From the NCBI RefSeq assembly GCF_001735805.1, contig NZ_CP017248.1:3720001-3784000 (forward strand): DNA of 64,000 nt, read 5' to 3'. Shown piece after piece: positions 25,610 to 35,300 of this stretch; the first letter of the stretch is position 1, and every line of letters starts with the position of its first letter. Origin of the DNA: Streptomyces fodineus. Lineage in GTDB: Bacteria; Actinomycetota; Actinomycetes; Streptomycetales; Streptomycetaceae. The notes beneath the pieces were generated by a model. The model was not told the DNA's origin, did not search any database, and saw nothing but the letters and a program-made list of their open reading frames with translations. Made by a program: the position numbers and the translations under genes.

Positions 25610-25745
25610 GCTCAACCCCGTGATCACTCTACGCCTGGATCTTTAAGAGCACGATCCCGGAATCGTCAGGGGGATGGTCAAGTCGGAGAGCAAGGTACGA
25701 GCGAAGGTGACCGAAATTAACTCTCGCGCTTCCGAATCGGTTCCC

Positions 25746-26363
25746 TCAGGACTCGGTCTCTTCCGCTTCGTCGTCCTGGTAGCGAGGCAGGCCGCTCGTC
25801 GGGATGGTCCACTCCCCGATGGTGACGTCCTCGCCGTAAACGAAGTCCTTGCGGGTGGCGTAGCGGGGGCCGTCCGGGGTGGAGTGGATGTCCGTGAATA
25901 CGGCACCGGTACCGGTGCGCGGATCGAACACGCCGTAGACGGGGATGCCGAGCAGCGGGTAGTCGCGCATCTTTCCGACCCAGTCATTGTCCGGGTTGGA
26001 GCGGGAGACGATCTCGACGGCCGCGAGAAGCGTACGAGGATCGAAGGTCCCGTCCCCTTCCATGTCCTCCTCGGCGATCACCATGACGTCGGGACGGCGC
26101 ATGATCCCTTGGAGCTCGCCCTCCACATCCGGTTCACCCGTGTGCGCGACGATCTCCTCCGGCATGACCTTCTCCAGGCGCTTCCGGAGACGCAGCACGG
26201 TGAGCTCGTGCTGCTTCACGGGCGACATCATGTCGTGGACGATCCCTTCCTTGGTGATCTCGAACTTGCCGGGCAGCGTGTCGTCCATGGACTGCACGAA
26301 GTCCCGCATGGCCCGGTACACGTGGGAGGCGCCCTGCTGCGCGTTGTCGGGTGCGATGGTCAT
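25746..26363 (-). CDS. Uma2 family PD-(D/E)XK nuclease-fold protein
   Basis: 205 residues from ATG 26363, preceded by GAGGAG. Typical Uma2 pattern: EITKEGIVHDMMSPVKQHEL, RRPDVMVIAEEDMEGDGTFD with the motif-II Asp, then LLAAVEIVSRSNPDNDWVGK where Glu and the later Lys would complete the active site, and DYPLLGIPVYGVFDPRTGTG. The family has a restriction-endonuclease fold, but most members have no proven activity. Streptomyces genomes carry many copies. Confidence 0.82.
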   Translation of the reverse strand: MTIAPDNAQQGASHVYRAMRDFVQSMDDTLPGKFEITKEGIVHDMMSPVKQHELTVLRLRKRLEKVMPEEIVAHTGEPDVEGELQGIMRRPDVMVIAEEDMEGDGTFDPRTLLAAVEIVSRSNPDNDWVGKMRDYPLLGIPVYGVFDPRTGTGAVFTDIHSTPDGPRYATRKDFVYGEDVTIGEWTIPTSGLPRYQDDEAEETES

Positions 26364-26415
26364 GGCGCTCGCTCCTCGTCGTCTGTGCCCAGGGGCAAGG
26401 ATCGTCACGTTCATG

Positions 26416-27348
26416 CTAGGCGGCCTCCTGGAGTTCGGTTCGGCAGTCCCGGCAGCGGGTTCCGGGGTCGGGTGAGCGGAAGGCGCGGTCGCAGCCGTCG
26501 CAGTTCCGCATCGGGTGCCGGGGTGGCTGCGGGACGGCCGGCGCCCGGAACGGCGGCGGAGGCGGTAGCTGGGCGGTCAGCCGGTGCGCCAGGAGCGCCG
26601 CGGGGCGTCGAACGCCCTCCGGCGGCAGGTCGGCGGTCAAGGCACGGCGTACGGCGGCGGGGGCGACGTCCCGCTCCAGCCAGGCGGCGACGCCGGGGGC
26701 AAGGTGGGCCGTATCGCGGGCTGAGAGGAGCAGCCGGGGGTCGTGGCTGTGGAGGCCCGCGAGGAGGCCGGCGGCGGCTTCCAGGAGCGCGGGGGCGGCG
26801 AACGCGGGGCTCGGCACGGCGGGGAGCGGTTTGCGGGGAACCGGCTTCTCGCGCGTCCGGCGCGGCGTGCTGTCCTCGCAAACCTCCCACCTCTGCGATG
26901 TCTCCGCCGCCCGGGTCCGCGGGCGGCCGGGGACTACGGTGGGGTGGCGGGCCGCGGCCGGCTGGTTGCAGGAGACCGTGCGGGTGACGATGTGGCCGGT
27001 GGGCGTGCGGTGGCGCTCGCGCCGCAGGTAGCCGTGGGCCTCCAGCTCGCGCAGCGCGGCGGCGATCCGGGTGGCTCCCTCGGGGAACCGGGCGGCGAGG
27101 GTCTTGATGTCGGCTGGCGCGCCCTGCGGCAGCGACTGGAGGTGCACGCCGAGCCCGATCGCGAGGAGCGAGAGTTCCCTGTGCTGGGCCAGGTGGTTGC
27201 CGACCACTGTGAAGCGTGTGGTGTGACGGGAGTTGTCGTGCTGGAGTCCACCGGAGCGGTGGGCCGTGCCGGGCCGCCGGTTCGGGTGTTTGTTGCCCGC
27301 AAGGCGGGCCTGGGCGTGCGGGGGCACGCTAGGGTTCTGGGTACCCAT
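26416..27348 (-). CDS. Winged-helix regulator with C-terminal zinc ribbon
   Basis: 310 residues from ATG 27348. The N-terminal half contains a winged helix (SLLAIGLGVHLQSLPQGAPA, ARFPEGATRIAAALRELEAH, GYLRRERHRTPTGHIVTRTV), resembling replication-initiator or plasmid-type helix-turn-helix domains. The C-terminus has a zinc ribbon CDGCDRAF then CRDC. The middle is Pro/Ala-rich. Upstream codons in the frame look non-coding. Such proteins are frequent in Streptomyces accessory regions; target unknown. Confidence 0.7.
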   Translation of the reverse strand: MGTQNPSVPPHAQARLAGNKHPNRRPGTAHRSGGLQHDNSRHTTRFTVVGNHLAQHRELSLLAIGLGVHLQSLPQGAPADIKTLAARFPEGATRIAAALRELEAHGYLRRERHRTPTGHIVTRTVSCNQPAAARHPTVVPGRPRTRAAETSQRWEVCEDSTPRRTREKPVPRKPLPAVPSPAFAAPALLEAAAGLLAGLHSHDPRLLLSARDTAHLAPGVAAWLERDVAPAAVRRALTADLPPEGVRRPAALLAHRLTAQLPPPPPFRAPAVPQPPRHPMRNCDGCDRAFRSPDPGTRCRDCRTELQEAA

Positions 27349-27575
27349 CGGGAAGCTGATTCCTTCCTCGGTGGTCAGGCCCTCGCACTGGGATTGCCGT
27401 CCCGGCGGGGGCCGTCTCATGTCTGCGGTTGTTGGTGGTGCGCTGCGCCGAGCGTCGGGCCTCGGCGGCTGCGAAATCCAGTCGGACCGGAGATGTTCAC
27501 CCTCCCGAGTGAGTGCGACCACGGGCGGGAGGAGTGGGGTTTGGCGGGGTGCTTTCCCCCAGCGTTCTTTGTCTT

Positions 27576-28037
27576 TCAGTCGCCGACGGCACCGGAGCGC
27601 GTGGAGTCGGGTTCCGGTGACGTGAGGCCGATCTCCGCCCAGACGGTCTTGCGCGGAAAGCGCCCTTCGCTGGTTCCCCACCGGTCGGCGAGTGCGTCCA
27701 CCAGGAGCAGCCCCCGGCCCGACTCGGCGCCGGCGCCGGGCTCCCGCAGCACGGGGCGCCGGTCGCCGCGCGTGTCGGTGACCTCGATGCGGAGCGTGCC
27801 GCCGACCACGTAGAGCGTCAGGCGGAAGCTGCGTCCGGGTACGCGGCCGTGGGTGGCCGCGTTGGCCGCCAGCTCGGCCACGATGTGCGTCGCGGGGTCG
27901 GTCGGGAGGCCCCAGCTTCGGAGTTGGTCGGCTGCGAGCAGTCGGGCCAGGCGGACACCGCGCTGGGTGGAGGAGAGCAGGACAGTGAAGTTGGGGATGC
28001 CGGTGTGGAGTTGGTCTTCGGCAATTTGCTGATTCAC
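27576..28037 (-). CDS. HATPase_c ATP-binding protein (anti-sigma kinase-like), cassette 1
   Basis: 153-residue single-domain GHKL ATPase: N box PATHIVAELAANAATHGRVP, G1-like region EVTDTRGDRRP, and GRGLLLVDALADRWG. Related to RsbW/SpoIIAB-type proteins that are abundant in Streptomyces. Divergently arranged with a DUF5753 regulator and a DUF397 gene, the same three-gene layout seen again at 53.3-55.0 kb. Partner and kinase activity are not established. Confidence 0.85.
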   Translation of the reverse strand: MNQQIAEDQLHTGIPNFTVLLSSTQRGVRLARLLAADQLRSWGLPTDPATHIVAELAANAATHGRVPGRSFRLTLYVVGGTLRIEVTDTRGDRRPVLREPGAGAESGRGLLLVDALADRWGTSEGRFPRKTVWAEIGLTSPEPDSTRSGAVGD

Positions 28038-28038
28038 G

Positions 28039-28077
28039 TCACTCAGAGTGGCCGTCGGCTTCTACCGTGCTGAGTGA
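28039..28077. promoter_or_regulatory. Widely spaced inverted repeat between ATPase and DUF5753 genes, cassette 1
   Basis: TCACTCAG (28039-28046) and CTGAGTGA (28070-28077) are perfect 8-bp arms about three helical turns apart, just upstream of the ATPase start. Position suggests an operator for the divergent promoters. Confidence 0.45.
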
Positions 28078-28157
28078 TTACACCGTTGCGTACGGTGACT
28101 GTCCGGCGGTTGTCCGGTGCGTCCGGGGCTGTCGGTAGAACGGAGGGGCGTGCTCTG

Positions 28158-29033
28158 GTGACTGTCGATGCGGATACGGGACAGGTCCGGGATGAGTCGG
28201 ACGAGCCGGGTTGGGAGGTGGATCCGGACGACGAGTGGGGTGTCGCGGTCATCGCCACCGTCGGACGACAGCTGAAACTGCGGCGGGAAGCGGCGGGGAT
28301 GAAGGCCGGCGAGTTCGGCAAGGCCATCGGCTATGGCGAGGACCTGGTCTACAAGGTCGAAGGCGGCAAGCGGATCCCCCAGCCCGAGTATCTGGACAAT
28401 GCCGACAAGGTGTTGCGGGCGGGTGGGCTGGTTTCGGCGATGAAGGCGGACGTGGCCAAGGTCCGGTATCCGAAGAAGGTTCGGGACCTGGCGGACTCGG
28501 AGGCCAAGGCAGTCGAGATCGGCGCGTACGAGACCAGCAATATCCACGGCTTGTTGCAGACACCCGAGCATGCGCGAGCGTTGCTGGAGTGCTGGCTGCC
28601 CACCTACACGCCAGAGGACCTGGAACGGCGGGTGGCCGCCCGCATGGCCAGGCAGTCCATTTTCGAGCGGTCGCCGGCACCGGCCCTCGGGTTCGTCCTG
28701 GAGGAGGCGACTCTACGCCGCAAGGTTGGGGGCACAATGGTGCGGCGACAGCAGTTCGAGCGCCTGCTGGAGCTGGGGCGGTTGAACAACGTCACGCTTC
28801 AAGTAATGCCGCTGGACAGCCCGCCACACCCTGGGATGAGCGGCAGGATCGAGTTGCTGAAGTTCGAGGACGGCACGGCAGTGGGGCGCGCCGACGGTGC
28901 TTTCAACGGACGTCCGATCTCGAGCCTCAAGGAGCTGCGCATTCTTGAACTGCGGTACGGGACCATCCGGGCACAGGCTCTTCCGCCCGGGGAGTCACTG
29001 GCCTTGATTGAGCAACTGCTGGGAGAAACATGA
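28158..29033 (+). CDS. XRE-family helix-turn-helix regulator with DUF5753, cassette 1
   Basis: 291 residues from GTG 28158 (GGAGGGG nine bases upstream); an earlier GTG at 28074 adds 28 residues but has no ribosome-binding site. XRE helix-turn-helix at about 30-85 (VGRQLKLRREAAGMKAGEFG, KAIGYGEDLVYKVEGGKRIP). The DUF5753 domain follows from about 110 with IGAYETSNIHGLLQTPEHAR, ALGFVLEEATLRRKVGG and NNVTLQVMPLDSPPHPGMSG. Overlaps DUF397 by ATGA. WhiJ-like proteins of this type influence Streptomyces development. Confidence 0.9.
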   Translation: MTVDADTGQVRDESDEPGWEVDPDDEWGVAVIATVGRQLKLRREAAGMKAGEFGKAIGYGEDLVYKVEGGKRIPQPEYLDNADKVLRAGGLVSAMKADVAKVRYPKKVRDLADSEAKAVEIGAYETSNIHGLLQTPEHARALLECWLPTYTPEDLERRVAARMARQSIFERSPAPALGFVLEEATLRRKVGGTMVRRQQFERLLELGRLNNVTLQVMPLDSPPHPGMSGRIELLKFEDGTAVGRADGAFNGRPISSLKELRILELRYGTIRAQALPPGESLALIEQLLGET

Positions 29034-29239
29034 TCCGCAAGTCCACTGCCGGTAACGCCTCCGAACCGGTGTGGTTCAAGAGCAGCTACAGCAGCGGCCC
29101 CGACGGCGACTCCTGCGTCGAGATCGCGATAGCGCCCGGCACCATCCACATCCGCGACTCCAAGAACGTCGAAGGCCCCCGGCTCATGCTGACGCCAGGG
29201 GCTTGGACCCAGTTCGTGTCGTACGCGTCCGAAGACTGA
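29030..29239 (+). CDS. DUF397 small protein, cassette 1
   Basis: 69 residues with the family pattern WFKSSYSSGPDGDSCVEIAI, then HIRDSKNVEGPRLMLTPGAW. Translationally coupled to the DUF5753 regulator. DUF397 proteins are thought to bind and modulate their cognate regulator; that is from the family, not visible here. Confidence 0.92.
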   Translation: MIRKSTAGNASEPVWFKSSYSSGPDGDSCVEIAIAPGTIHIRDSKNVEGPRLMLTPGAWTQFVSYASED

Positions 29240-29251
29240 CCCGCCAGCCAG

Positions 29252-30847
29252 TTACTCGACCTCGGCCTCCGGTACGTCCACCTCGCCGCCCAGGGAGCGG
29301 GCGATGGCCGTGAACTCGTTCAGGGCGGACTGGAGGTCGCGGACGATCTCCTCGGCGATCACCTCGGGCGGCAGGCCGCTGTCGGCGTCGTCGAGGGCGG
29401 GGTCCTTCATCCACGTGATGTCGAGGTTGACCTTGTCACGGGCGATCAGGTCCTCGTAGCTGAACTTCTTGAACGGCCCGTTCTCGCCCTCGGACTCGAC
29501 GCGGGAGGAGCGGGGCTCGCCCGGCCGGTAGGCCGCCACGAAGTCGTCCAGGTGGGCGCGGGTGAGCGGGCGCTGCTTGAGCGTGAAGTGCTGGCCCGTG
29601 CGGAAGTCGTAGACCCACGTCTCGGTGGTGTGGGGCTTTCCGTCCGCGCGCGGGGGCTTCTTCTCGAAGAAGAGGACGTTCGCCTTCACGCCGCCCGCGT
29701 AGAAGATGCCGGTGGGCAGCCGCAGGATGGTGTGCAGGTCGAACTCGTCGAGCAGCTTGCGGCGGACCTTCTCACCCGCGCCGCCCTCGAAGAGGACGTT
29801 GTCCGGCAGGACGACGGCGGCGCGTCCACCGACCGCCGTCAGCGACATGATGTGCTGCAGGAAGTTGAGCTGTTTGTTGGTGGTCGTCGCGGTGAAGTCG
29901 TCGCGGTCGTACTGGACGTCGTCCTTCTCGGCCTCGCCGTCCTGACCGATCACGGTGATCGCGGACTTGCGGCCGAAGGGCGGGTTCGCGAGGACCAGGG
30001 TGGCGTGCTTGCCGCTGGGCTTGTCCGCGAGGGCGTCCCCGACGGTGATCAGGCTCGGGCCGTCGCTCTTGCCGATGCCGTGGAGGAGCATGTTCATCGC
30101 GGCGAGGCGAGCGGTGCCGGTGACGAGTTCGTTGCCCCAGATCTTGCGACCCTCGTCGTAAGCCCTGCGCTCGTCGAGAGACATGGCCTTCATGTGGTGA
30201 TCGCGAATGTAGGCATGGGCGGCGATGAGGAAGCCGCCGGTACCGCAGGCCGGGTCGGTGATCGTGTCGCTAGGGCCAGGTTGCATGACCTCAACCATGG
30301 CGTCGATAAGGGGCCGGGGCGTGAAGTACTGGCCGGCGCCGGTCTTGGTGTCCGAGGCGCCCTTCGCGAGCAGGCCCTCGTAGGCATCGCCCTTGAGGTC
30401 GGTGCCGGTCACCATCCATTCCTCGCGGCCGATCAGGTCGACGACCAGCTTTTCGAGGAGGGCGGGCTTGGTGATCCGGTTCTGGGCCTCGGCGAAGATC
30501 GTCCCGATGGTGGTGTCGGGGTGGCGACCGAGGTGTTCCAGGACCGCCCGGTAGTGCTTCTCCAACTCGGGGCCGCGCTTGGTGACGAGGGACTGCCAGT
30601 TGTACTCGGCGGGCACGATCGCGCTCATGTCCCGCCCGTCCCACGGGTCGTTCTCCATCTCGTCGACCATCTTGAGGAAGAGCAGGTAGGACAGTTGCTC
30701 GACGTACTCGATGGTGGACATGCCGTTGTCCCGGAGGACGTTGCAGTAGTTCCAGAGCTTGGCGACGAGCGTGTTCGTCTGGGCGACCGCCTTGGCTGTC
30801 TTGACCGGCTCTGCGGCGGGCTGCTGGGCGTCTGCGGGGGCGGTCAC
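29252..30847 (-). CDS. hsdM: Type I restriction-modification methyltransferase HsdM
   Basis: 531-residue N6-adenine DNA methyltransferase subunit. HsdM N-terminal helical domain (about 20-150: LVAKLWNYCNVLRDNGMSTI, YLLFLKMVDE), SAM motif I TDPACGTGGFLIAAHAY, catalytic motif IV ANPPFG, and TGAGQYFTPRPLIDAM. GTG 30847 overlaps the intended hsdS stop by GTGA. Last gene of hsdR-hsdS-hsdM. It needs HsdS for sequence recognition, so the hsdS break upstream matters. Confidence 0.95.
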   Translation of the reverse strand: MTAPADAQQPAAEPVKTAKAVAQTNTLVAKLWNYCNVLRDNGMSTIEYVEQLSYLLFLKMVDEMENDPWDGRDMSAIVPAEYNWQSLVTKRGPELEKHYRAVLEHLGRHPDTTIGTIFAEAQNRITKPALLEKLVVDLIGREEWMVTGTDLKGDAYEGLLAKGASDTKTGAGQYFTPRPLIDAMVEVMQPGPSDTITDPACGTGGFLIAAHAYIRDHHMKAMSLDERRAYDEGRKIWGNELVTGTARLAAMNMLLHGIGKSDGPSLITVGDALADKPSGKHATLVLANPPFGRKSAITVIGQDGEAEKDDVQYDRDDFTATTTNKQLNFLQHIMSLTAVGGRAAVVLPDNVLFEGGAGEKVRRKLLDEFDLHTILRLPTGIFYAGGVKANVLFFEKKPPRADGKPHTTETWVYDFRTGQHFTLKQRPLTRAHLDDFVAAYRPGEPRSSRVESEGENGPFKKFSYEDLIARDKVNLDITWMKDPALDDADSGLPPEVIAEEIVRDLQSALNEFTAIARSLGGEVDVPEAEVE

Positions 30848-32318
30848 AGGTCGAACTCCTGCTGTACGGCGAGGGCGGGGACGGGGGTCGGTTGGGGGCC
30901 GCGGCTTCGGCGGCCCGCGGGGCTGGTGTCCTGGCAGCCCTCGTGGGCGTTGCTTTGCGTGAGCGCCTGGTGCCGAGCTCGGCGGCGCGCTCAGCGCGGA
31001 TACGCTCAAGGACGACGGATGAGGGCTCGTCGTCAGAATGTTGTCTGACGAGCTGCCCAGAGAAGGCGCGTCGGAGAATCGCTCGCCGCAATGCAGATGA
31101 TCGCCCTAGCGCCCGTTTCGCTTCCCGCGCCATGCCTTCAATGCCACTCAGTGTTTCATCTGCACGCTCGGCCAGTCGTGGCTGCTCTTCCGCTGGCGGT
31201 ACAGGCACTCTCACGGAGAGCAAATCCTTCTGGGAAATGTTCCGCATGGATTCCTTACTCCCAGTGGCCTTTTCGGTGATCTGCTGACGCACCAAGGGAG
31301 CGGACAGCACCGAGATCAACCAGTCTCGACTCACGCCAGAAGCAGGAACCAGACGGAGACTCTTATCACTCAACAGAAGACGGGGTCGCGTCTCCCGCAC
31401 GAGAACCGGCGCACCAACGTACTCGGGCGTATTAGCCCGACTTACCAAAATGTCCCCTGCCCTGATTTCGTAACGTGCGTCAATTTCCCTGTCAACCGGG
31501 ACGGCTTTCTGTTCCTCTTGACGGAATTCTCCCCACGTCATTGCGCTGACCTTGATGACACCCCACTCATCATCAGTAGCGGGTCGGGGCTCACAACGGA
31601 AGGATTTCCCTGCTTCCACTCGCTCAACAACGTCCCGCAGGGAACGCCAGGACCACCCGTCAGGCAAGCCACCTTCGGCATGGATGAGGCGATCGCGTAC
31701 AGCACCAACCAACCGGCCCTGTCTACGCAGAGCGCGTGATGCAGCGAGTTCCGCTCCATCAAGCCGCGACAACTGCTCTTCAAGCGCCTCGACGATCCGG
31801 CACTGCTCCGCAAGCGGAGGCAGTGCGAACTCCACTCGATTCAGCTTTGATGTGCTCAGCGTATAAAGACCGCTTGTCGATTGCGCCACGCTCATCAACT
31901 GGCCCGAGATTCCAGGCGAGTTCCACAACAACTCGAGAAACTTAGGGTCGATCGCCGATGTCGGCCGCACCTTGATCAGATGGTTCTGGTGCACAGCGTT
32001 TTCAATGGAACCATGCCACATGGCAGCACGGCCGATCTGTTCAGGACTTCCATTCCCTTCGACCACAAGCAAATCGCCGGCCCGCAGCCGAAACCTGTCG
32101 AGCTCTCCCTCGAACAACTCGATTTCGTGCACATCGGAAAGATCCAGCAGGCCGCGCCCCACGTTGGCAACACGCAAAAATGGGAACTTGTTTTGAACCG
32201 GACGGCGTTTGGCTTGCTTCTGGATTCCACCGCTGACGTCACAGACCTGGTCCAGTCTGACCCAAGCCCACCCCGCCGGAAGCTCCCTCTCCCCGTCCAC
32301 GCCGCCGCTCTCGCTCAA
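30844..32318 (-). CDS. hsdS: Type I restriction-modification specificity subunit HsdS, frame broken near the 3' end
   Basis: Two target-recognition domains are visible: residues 1 to about 200 (ELPAGWAWVRLDQVCDVSGG) and about 215-420 (GLPDGWSWRSLRDVVERVEA), each followed by a conserved helix (LAEQCRIVEALEEQLSRLDG; AEEQPRLAERADETLSGIEG). The frame then misses its natural end. At the G5 run 30894-30898 (plus strand) one added base would join it to the frame reading PQPTPVPALAVQQEFDL-stop, whose TGA 30844-30846 overlaps the hsdM GTG. As given, translation continues out of frame through hsdM to 30291 (675 residues). ATG 32318 overlaps hsdR by ATGA. Base composition is markedly lower in GC than the neighbours. 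Confidence 0.88.
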
Positions 32319-35300
32319 GCCAGTTCCTGATTCAGCTCATCCAACAGTTCCAGCGCCCGGTCCTTGTCGCCGAAGGCCCGCATGAAGCCCCGGCCTCCGC
32401 CGCGCTCCGAGAAGGGTGCGACGGAGAAGTCCCCGGGCTCTATGCCGACGTCGACGGCGATGGCGTTCTTTATCCGCTCCAGCCACCACAGCTGGTCCTC
32501 GGTGAACTCCACGCCCGCCTGCCGCTGCCGCAGCAGCCAGCCCTCGAAGCGCTCCTCGACCACCGTACGGTACGGCCGCAGCTCGTCGTCCGCGCCCAGC
32601 TCGAAGCGGATGATCCGCATGAGGTCGCCGAGGCCCGCCTCCTTGCCGGGGCCGGCCGCCGCCTTGCCGAGCTGTTCGTAGTGGTCCCAGAGGACCCCCG
32701 TCGTCCAGGATCGGTTCGTCGCGCGGATGCGGCCCGCGAGCTCCTTCAGCGCCGCCCGCGCCTCACGCGGAGGGACCTTCGCCCCACTGCCCAGCGCGAC
32801 CCGGATCGCCGCGTTCTCGTCGCGCTGCTCCTTCTCCAGCAGGGAGTTCCACTCGGCCAATTCCTTGCGTGCGCGCTCCTCCCTCGGGATCTCGCGCAGC
32901 TCTGTGACCTTCACCTCGGTCGTCTCGTCGTAGGTGAGGTCCTGCTGGTGGCGGATCTCCAGGATCAGCTTGCGCAGCTTCGGGCGGGCGGTGAGCGGGG
33001 CCACCGCGTCCTGGACCAGCTTCTGCGCCAGTTCGGGGCCGCCCTCGTGCCGGGCACGGTCCTGGGTGTCCACGTCCACCGCGTCCGTGATGCGGCGGGC
33101 CAGGTCGGCCAGGCTCACTCCCCCGGATGCCTCGACCAGCAGGTCCCTCTCCTCGCTCCCGAGCTGCCGGTCGATACGGGCCAGGCGGCGGGCCAGCGTC
33201 TCCGCCTCGTCGGCCGTCAGGGACCGCGTGCCGGCCTTGTCGAGGAGCTTGGCCAGCGGAACACCGCGCTGGGCCCCGGCCGGGATCAGCGGGCGGGCGT
33301 CCACCAGCGGGGAGTCCGTGACGCCGACCGCGTCGATGAGGACGAAACGGTCCTTCTTCAGGTCGGGCGCCGCCTCCGGGGTGACCGCCTTCAGGTCGTC
33401 CGCGTCGATGGAGCGGGCGCCCCGACCCTTCATCTGCTCGAACATCACCGGGCTCTTCACCGGCCGCAGGAAGATCACGCACTCCAGCGGCTTCACGTCC
33501 GTGCCCGTGGCGATCATGTCGACGGTGACCGCGACGCGCAGCCGAGGCGAGTTGCGCAGGTCGTTGATCAGGGCCTCGGGGTCGTCGCCGTTGTCGCGGG
33601 AGCGGTAGGTGATCTTCTTGGCGAACTCGTCGCCCCGACCGAAGACCTGCTTGACCTGCTTGAGCACCTCGTCGGCGTGGTCGTCGTAGGGGCCGGCGAA
33701 GATCAGGGTCTTGGGGACGTCGGCCCGGCCGGGGAACCAACGCTTCCAGTTGTCCCGGTAGAGCGTCAGCACGGCACGGACCTCGTCCTCCGTGATGACC
33801 GTGCGGCCGATCTGCGGGGCGGTGTAGGTGAAGTCCTCATCCAGTTCCTCGTACCGCTGGGCGCGGGTCTGCCGGTCGCGGATGCGGACCGTCGTGCCCG
33901 CCTCGATCGTCGCGACGGCGCCCTCGTCCCGCAGGTCGGTCTTGATGCGCACGATGTCGAAGTCGACGTTGACGCCGTCGGCGACGGCCTGCTCGTAGGT
34001 GTAGCGCGAGACCTCGTTGTTGTCGAAGAAGCCCTTGGTCTGGCGGGTGGGCGTGGCGGTGAGGCCGACGAGGTGGGCGTCGAAGTACTCCAGGACCCCG
34101 CGCCACAGGCCGTAGATGGAGCGGTGGCACTCGTCGACAACGATCACGTCGAAGGATTCGATCGGGACGTCGGGGTTGTACTCGACCGTGATCGGCTCGT
34201 CCGCCACGTAGGACTCGTCCAGGGGCGAGGTCGCGTCGTCCTCGCGGTCCTCGGTCTCCGGCCCGTCCTCCAACGGCTCGCCCTTCAGGAGGGCGTACAT
34301 CCGCTGGATCGTCGAGATGACGACCGAGGAGGTCTCCTGGAGGCCGCCGCGGCCCAGCATGTCGACGTTGTAGAGGTCGGTGAGCTTCCGGTTCTCGTCC
34401 GGCGTGCGGTACTTGTCGAACTCCGCGCGAGCCTGACGGCCGAGGTTGTTGCGGTCGACGAGGAAGAGAATCCGACGGGCACCGGCATAGCGCAGCAGCC
34501 GATAGGTCTCGGTGACGGCGGTGAACGTCTTGCCGGCGCCCGTGGCCATCTGTATGAGAGCGCGCGGCCGGTCGGCGGCCAGGGAGCCCTCCAGGCCTGT
34601 GATGGCCTCCACCTGGGCCATGCGCAGGCCGTGGGTCTCCAGCAGCGGCATGCGGGTCCGCAGGGCCGCTCGGAAGGTCGGTGCGTCCGGGTGCTCGTCG
34701 GCGTACCTCATCCACGCGAGCACGGTGTCCGGGCGGTGGAAGGCGAAGACCTCGCGGGAGCGGGCGTCCGGGTCCACGCGGTTGAGGAAATACGTCTCGG
34801 TGCCGGTGGTGGCGTAGCGGAAAGCGAAGGGCTCGTCGCGGCGCCACACGGCCATGGCGTGCTCCTTGAGCACGCCCGCCGCGTACCGTTCGTTCTGGGC
34901 GAGGGCGCCGGCCAGGGGGGTCCCCTCGCGCTTGGCCTCGATGACGCCGACGATCCTCCCGCCGACGTAGAGGACGTAGTCGGCGCGGCCGGTGGCGAGG
35001 GTGAACTCGCGGATGGCGACCCCCGTACCCGCCAGTGGGTTGGCGTCCGCTCTGTCCTGGACCAGCCAGCCTGCCTTGGCCAGCATGGTGTCGATCTTCT
35101 CCCGCGCCTGCACCTCGTTGAGCGGAGCGGGGCGCTGGGCGCGCTCCACGATCGCGTCACGGGCGGCGGAGGCGACCGGTCGGGGCTTGAGCCGCTCGAC
35201 GTCGTACCGCTGCTGGTGGGTGGCCCGCAGTTCCGCGACCTGTGCCCGCAGTTCCTCCACCTGTGCGGCGTACGTCGCCTTGGCCTGCTCGGCGCTGGCG

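Noticed and set aside
30291..30843. C-terminal extension of HsdS through hsdM
   Set aside because: Out-of-frame reading of hsdM caused by the one-base loss at 30894-30898; Arg/Pro-rich and not HsdS-like.
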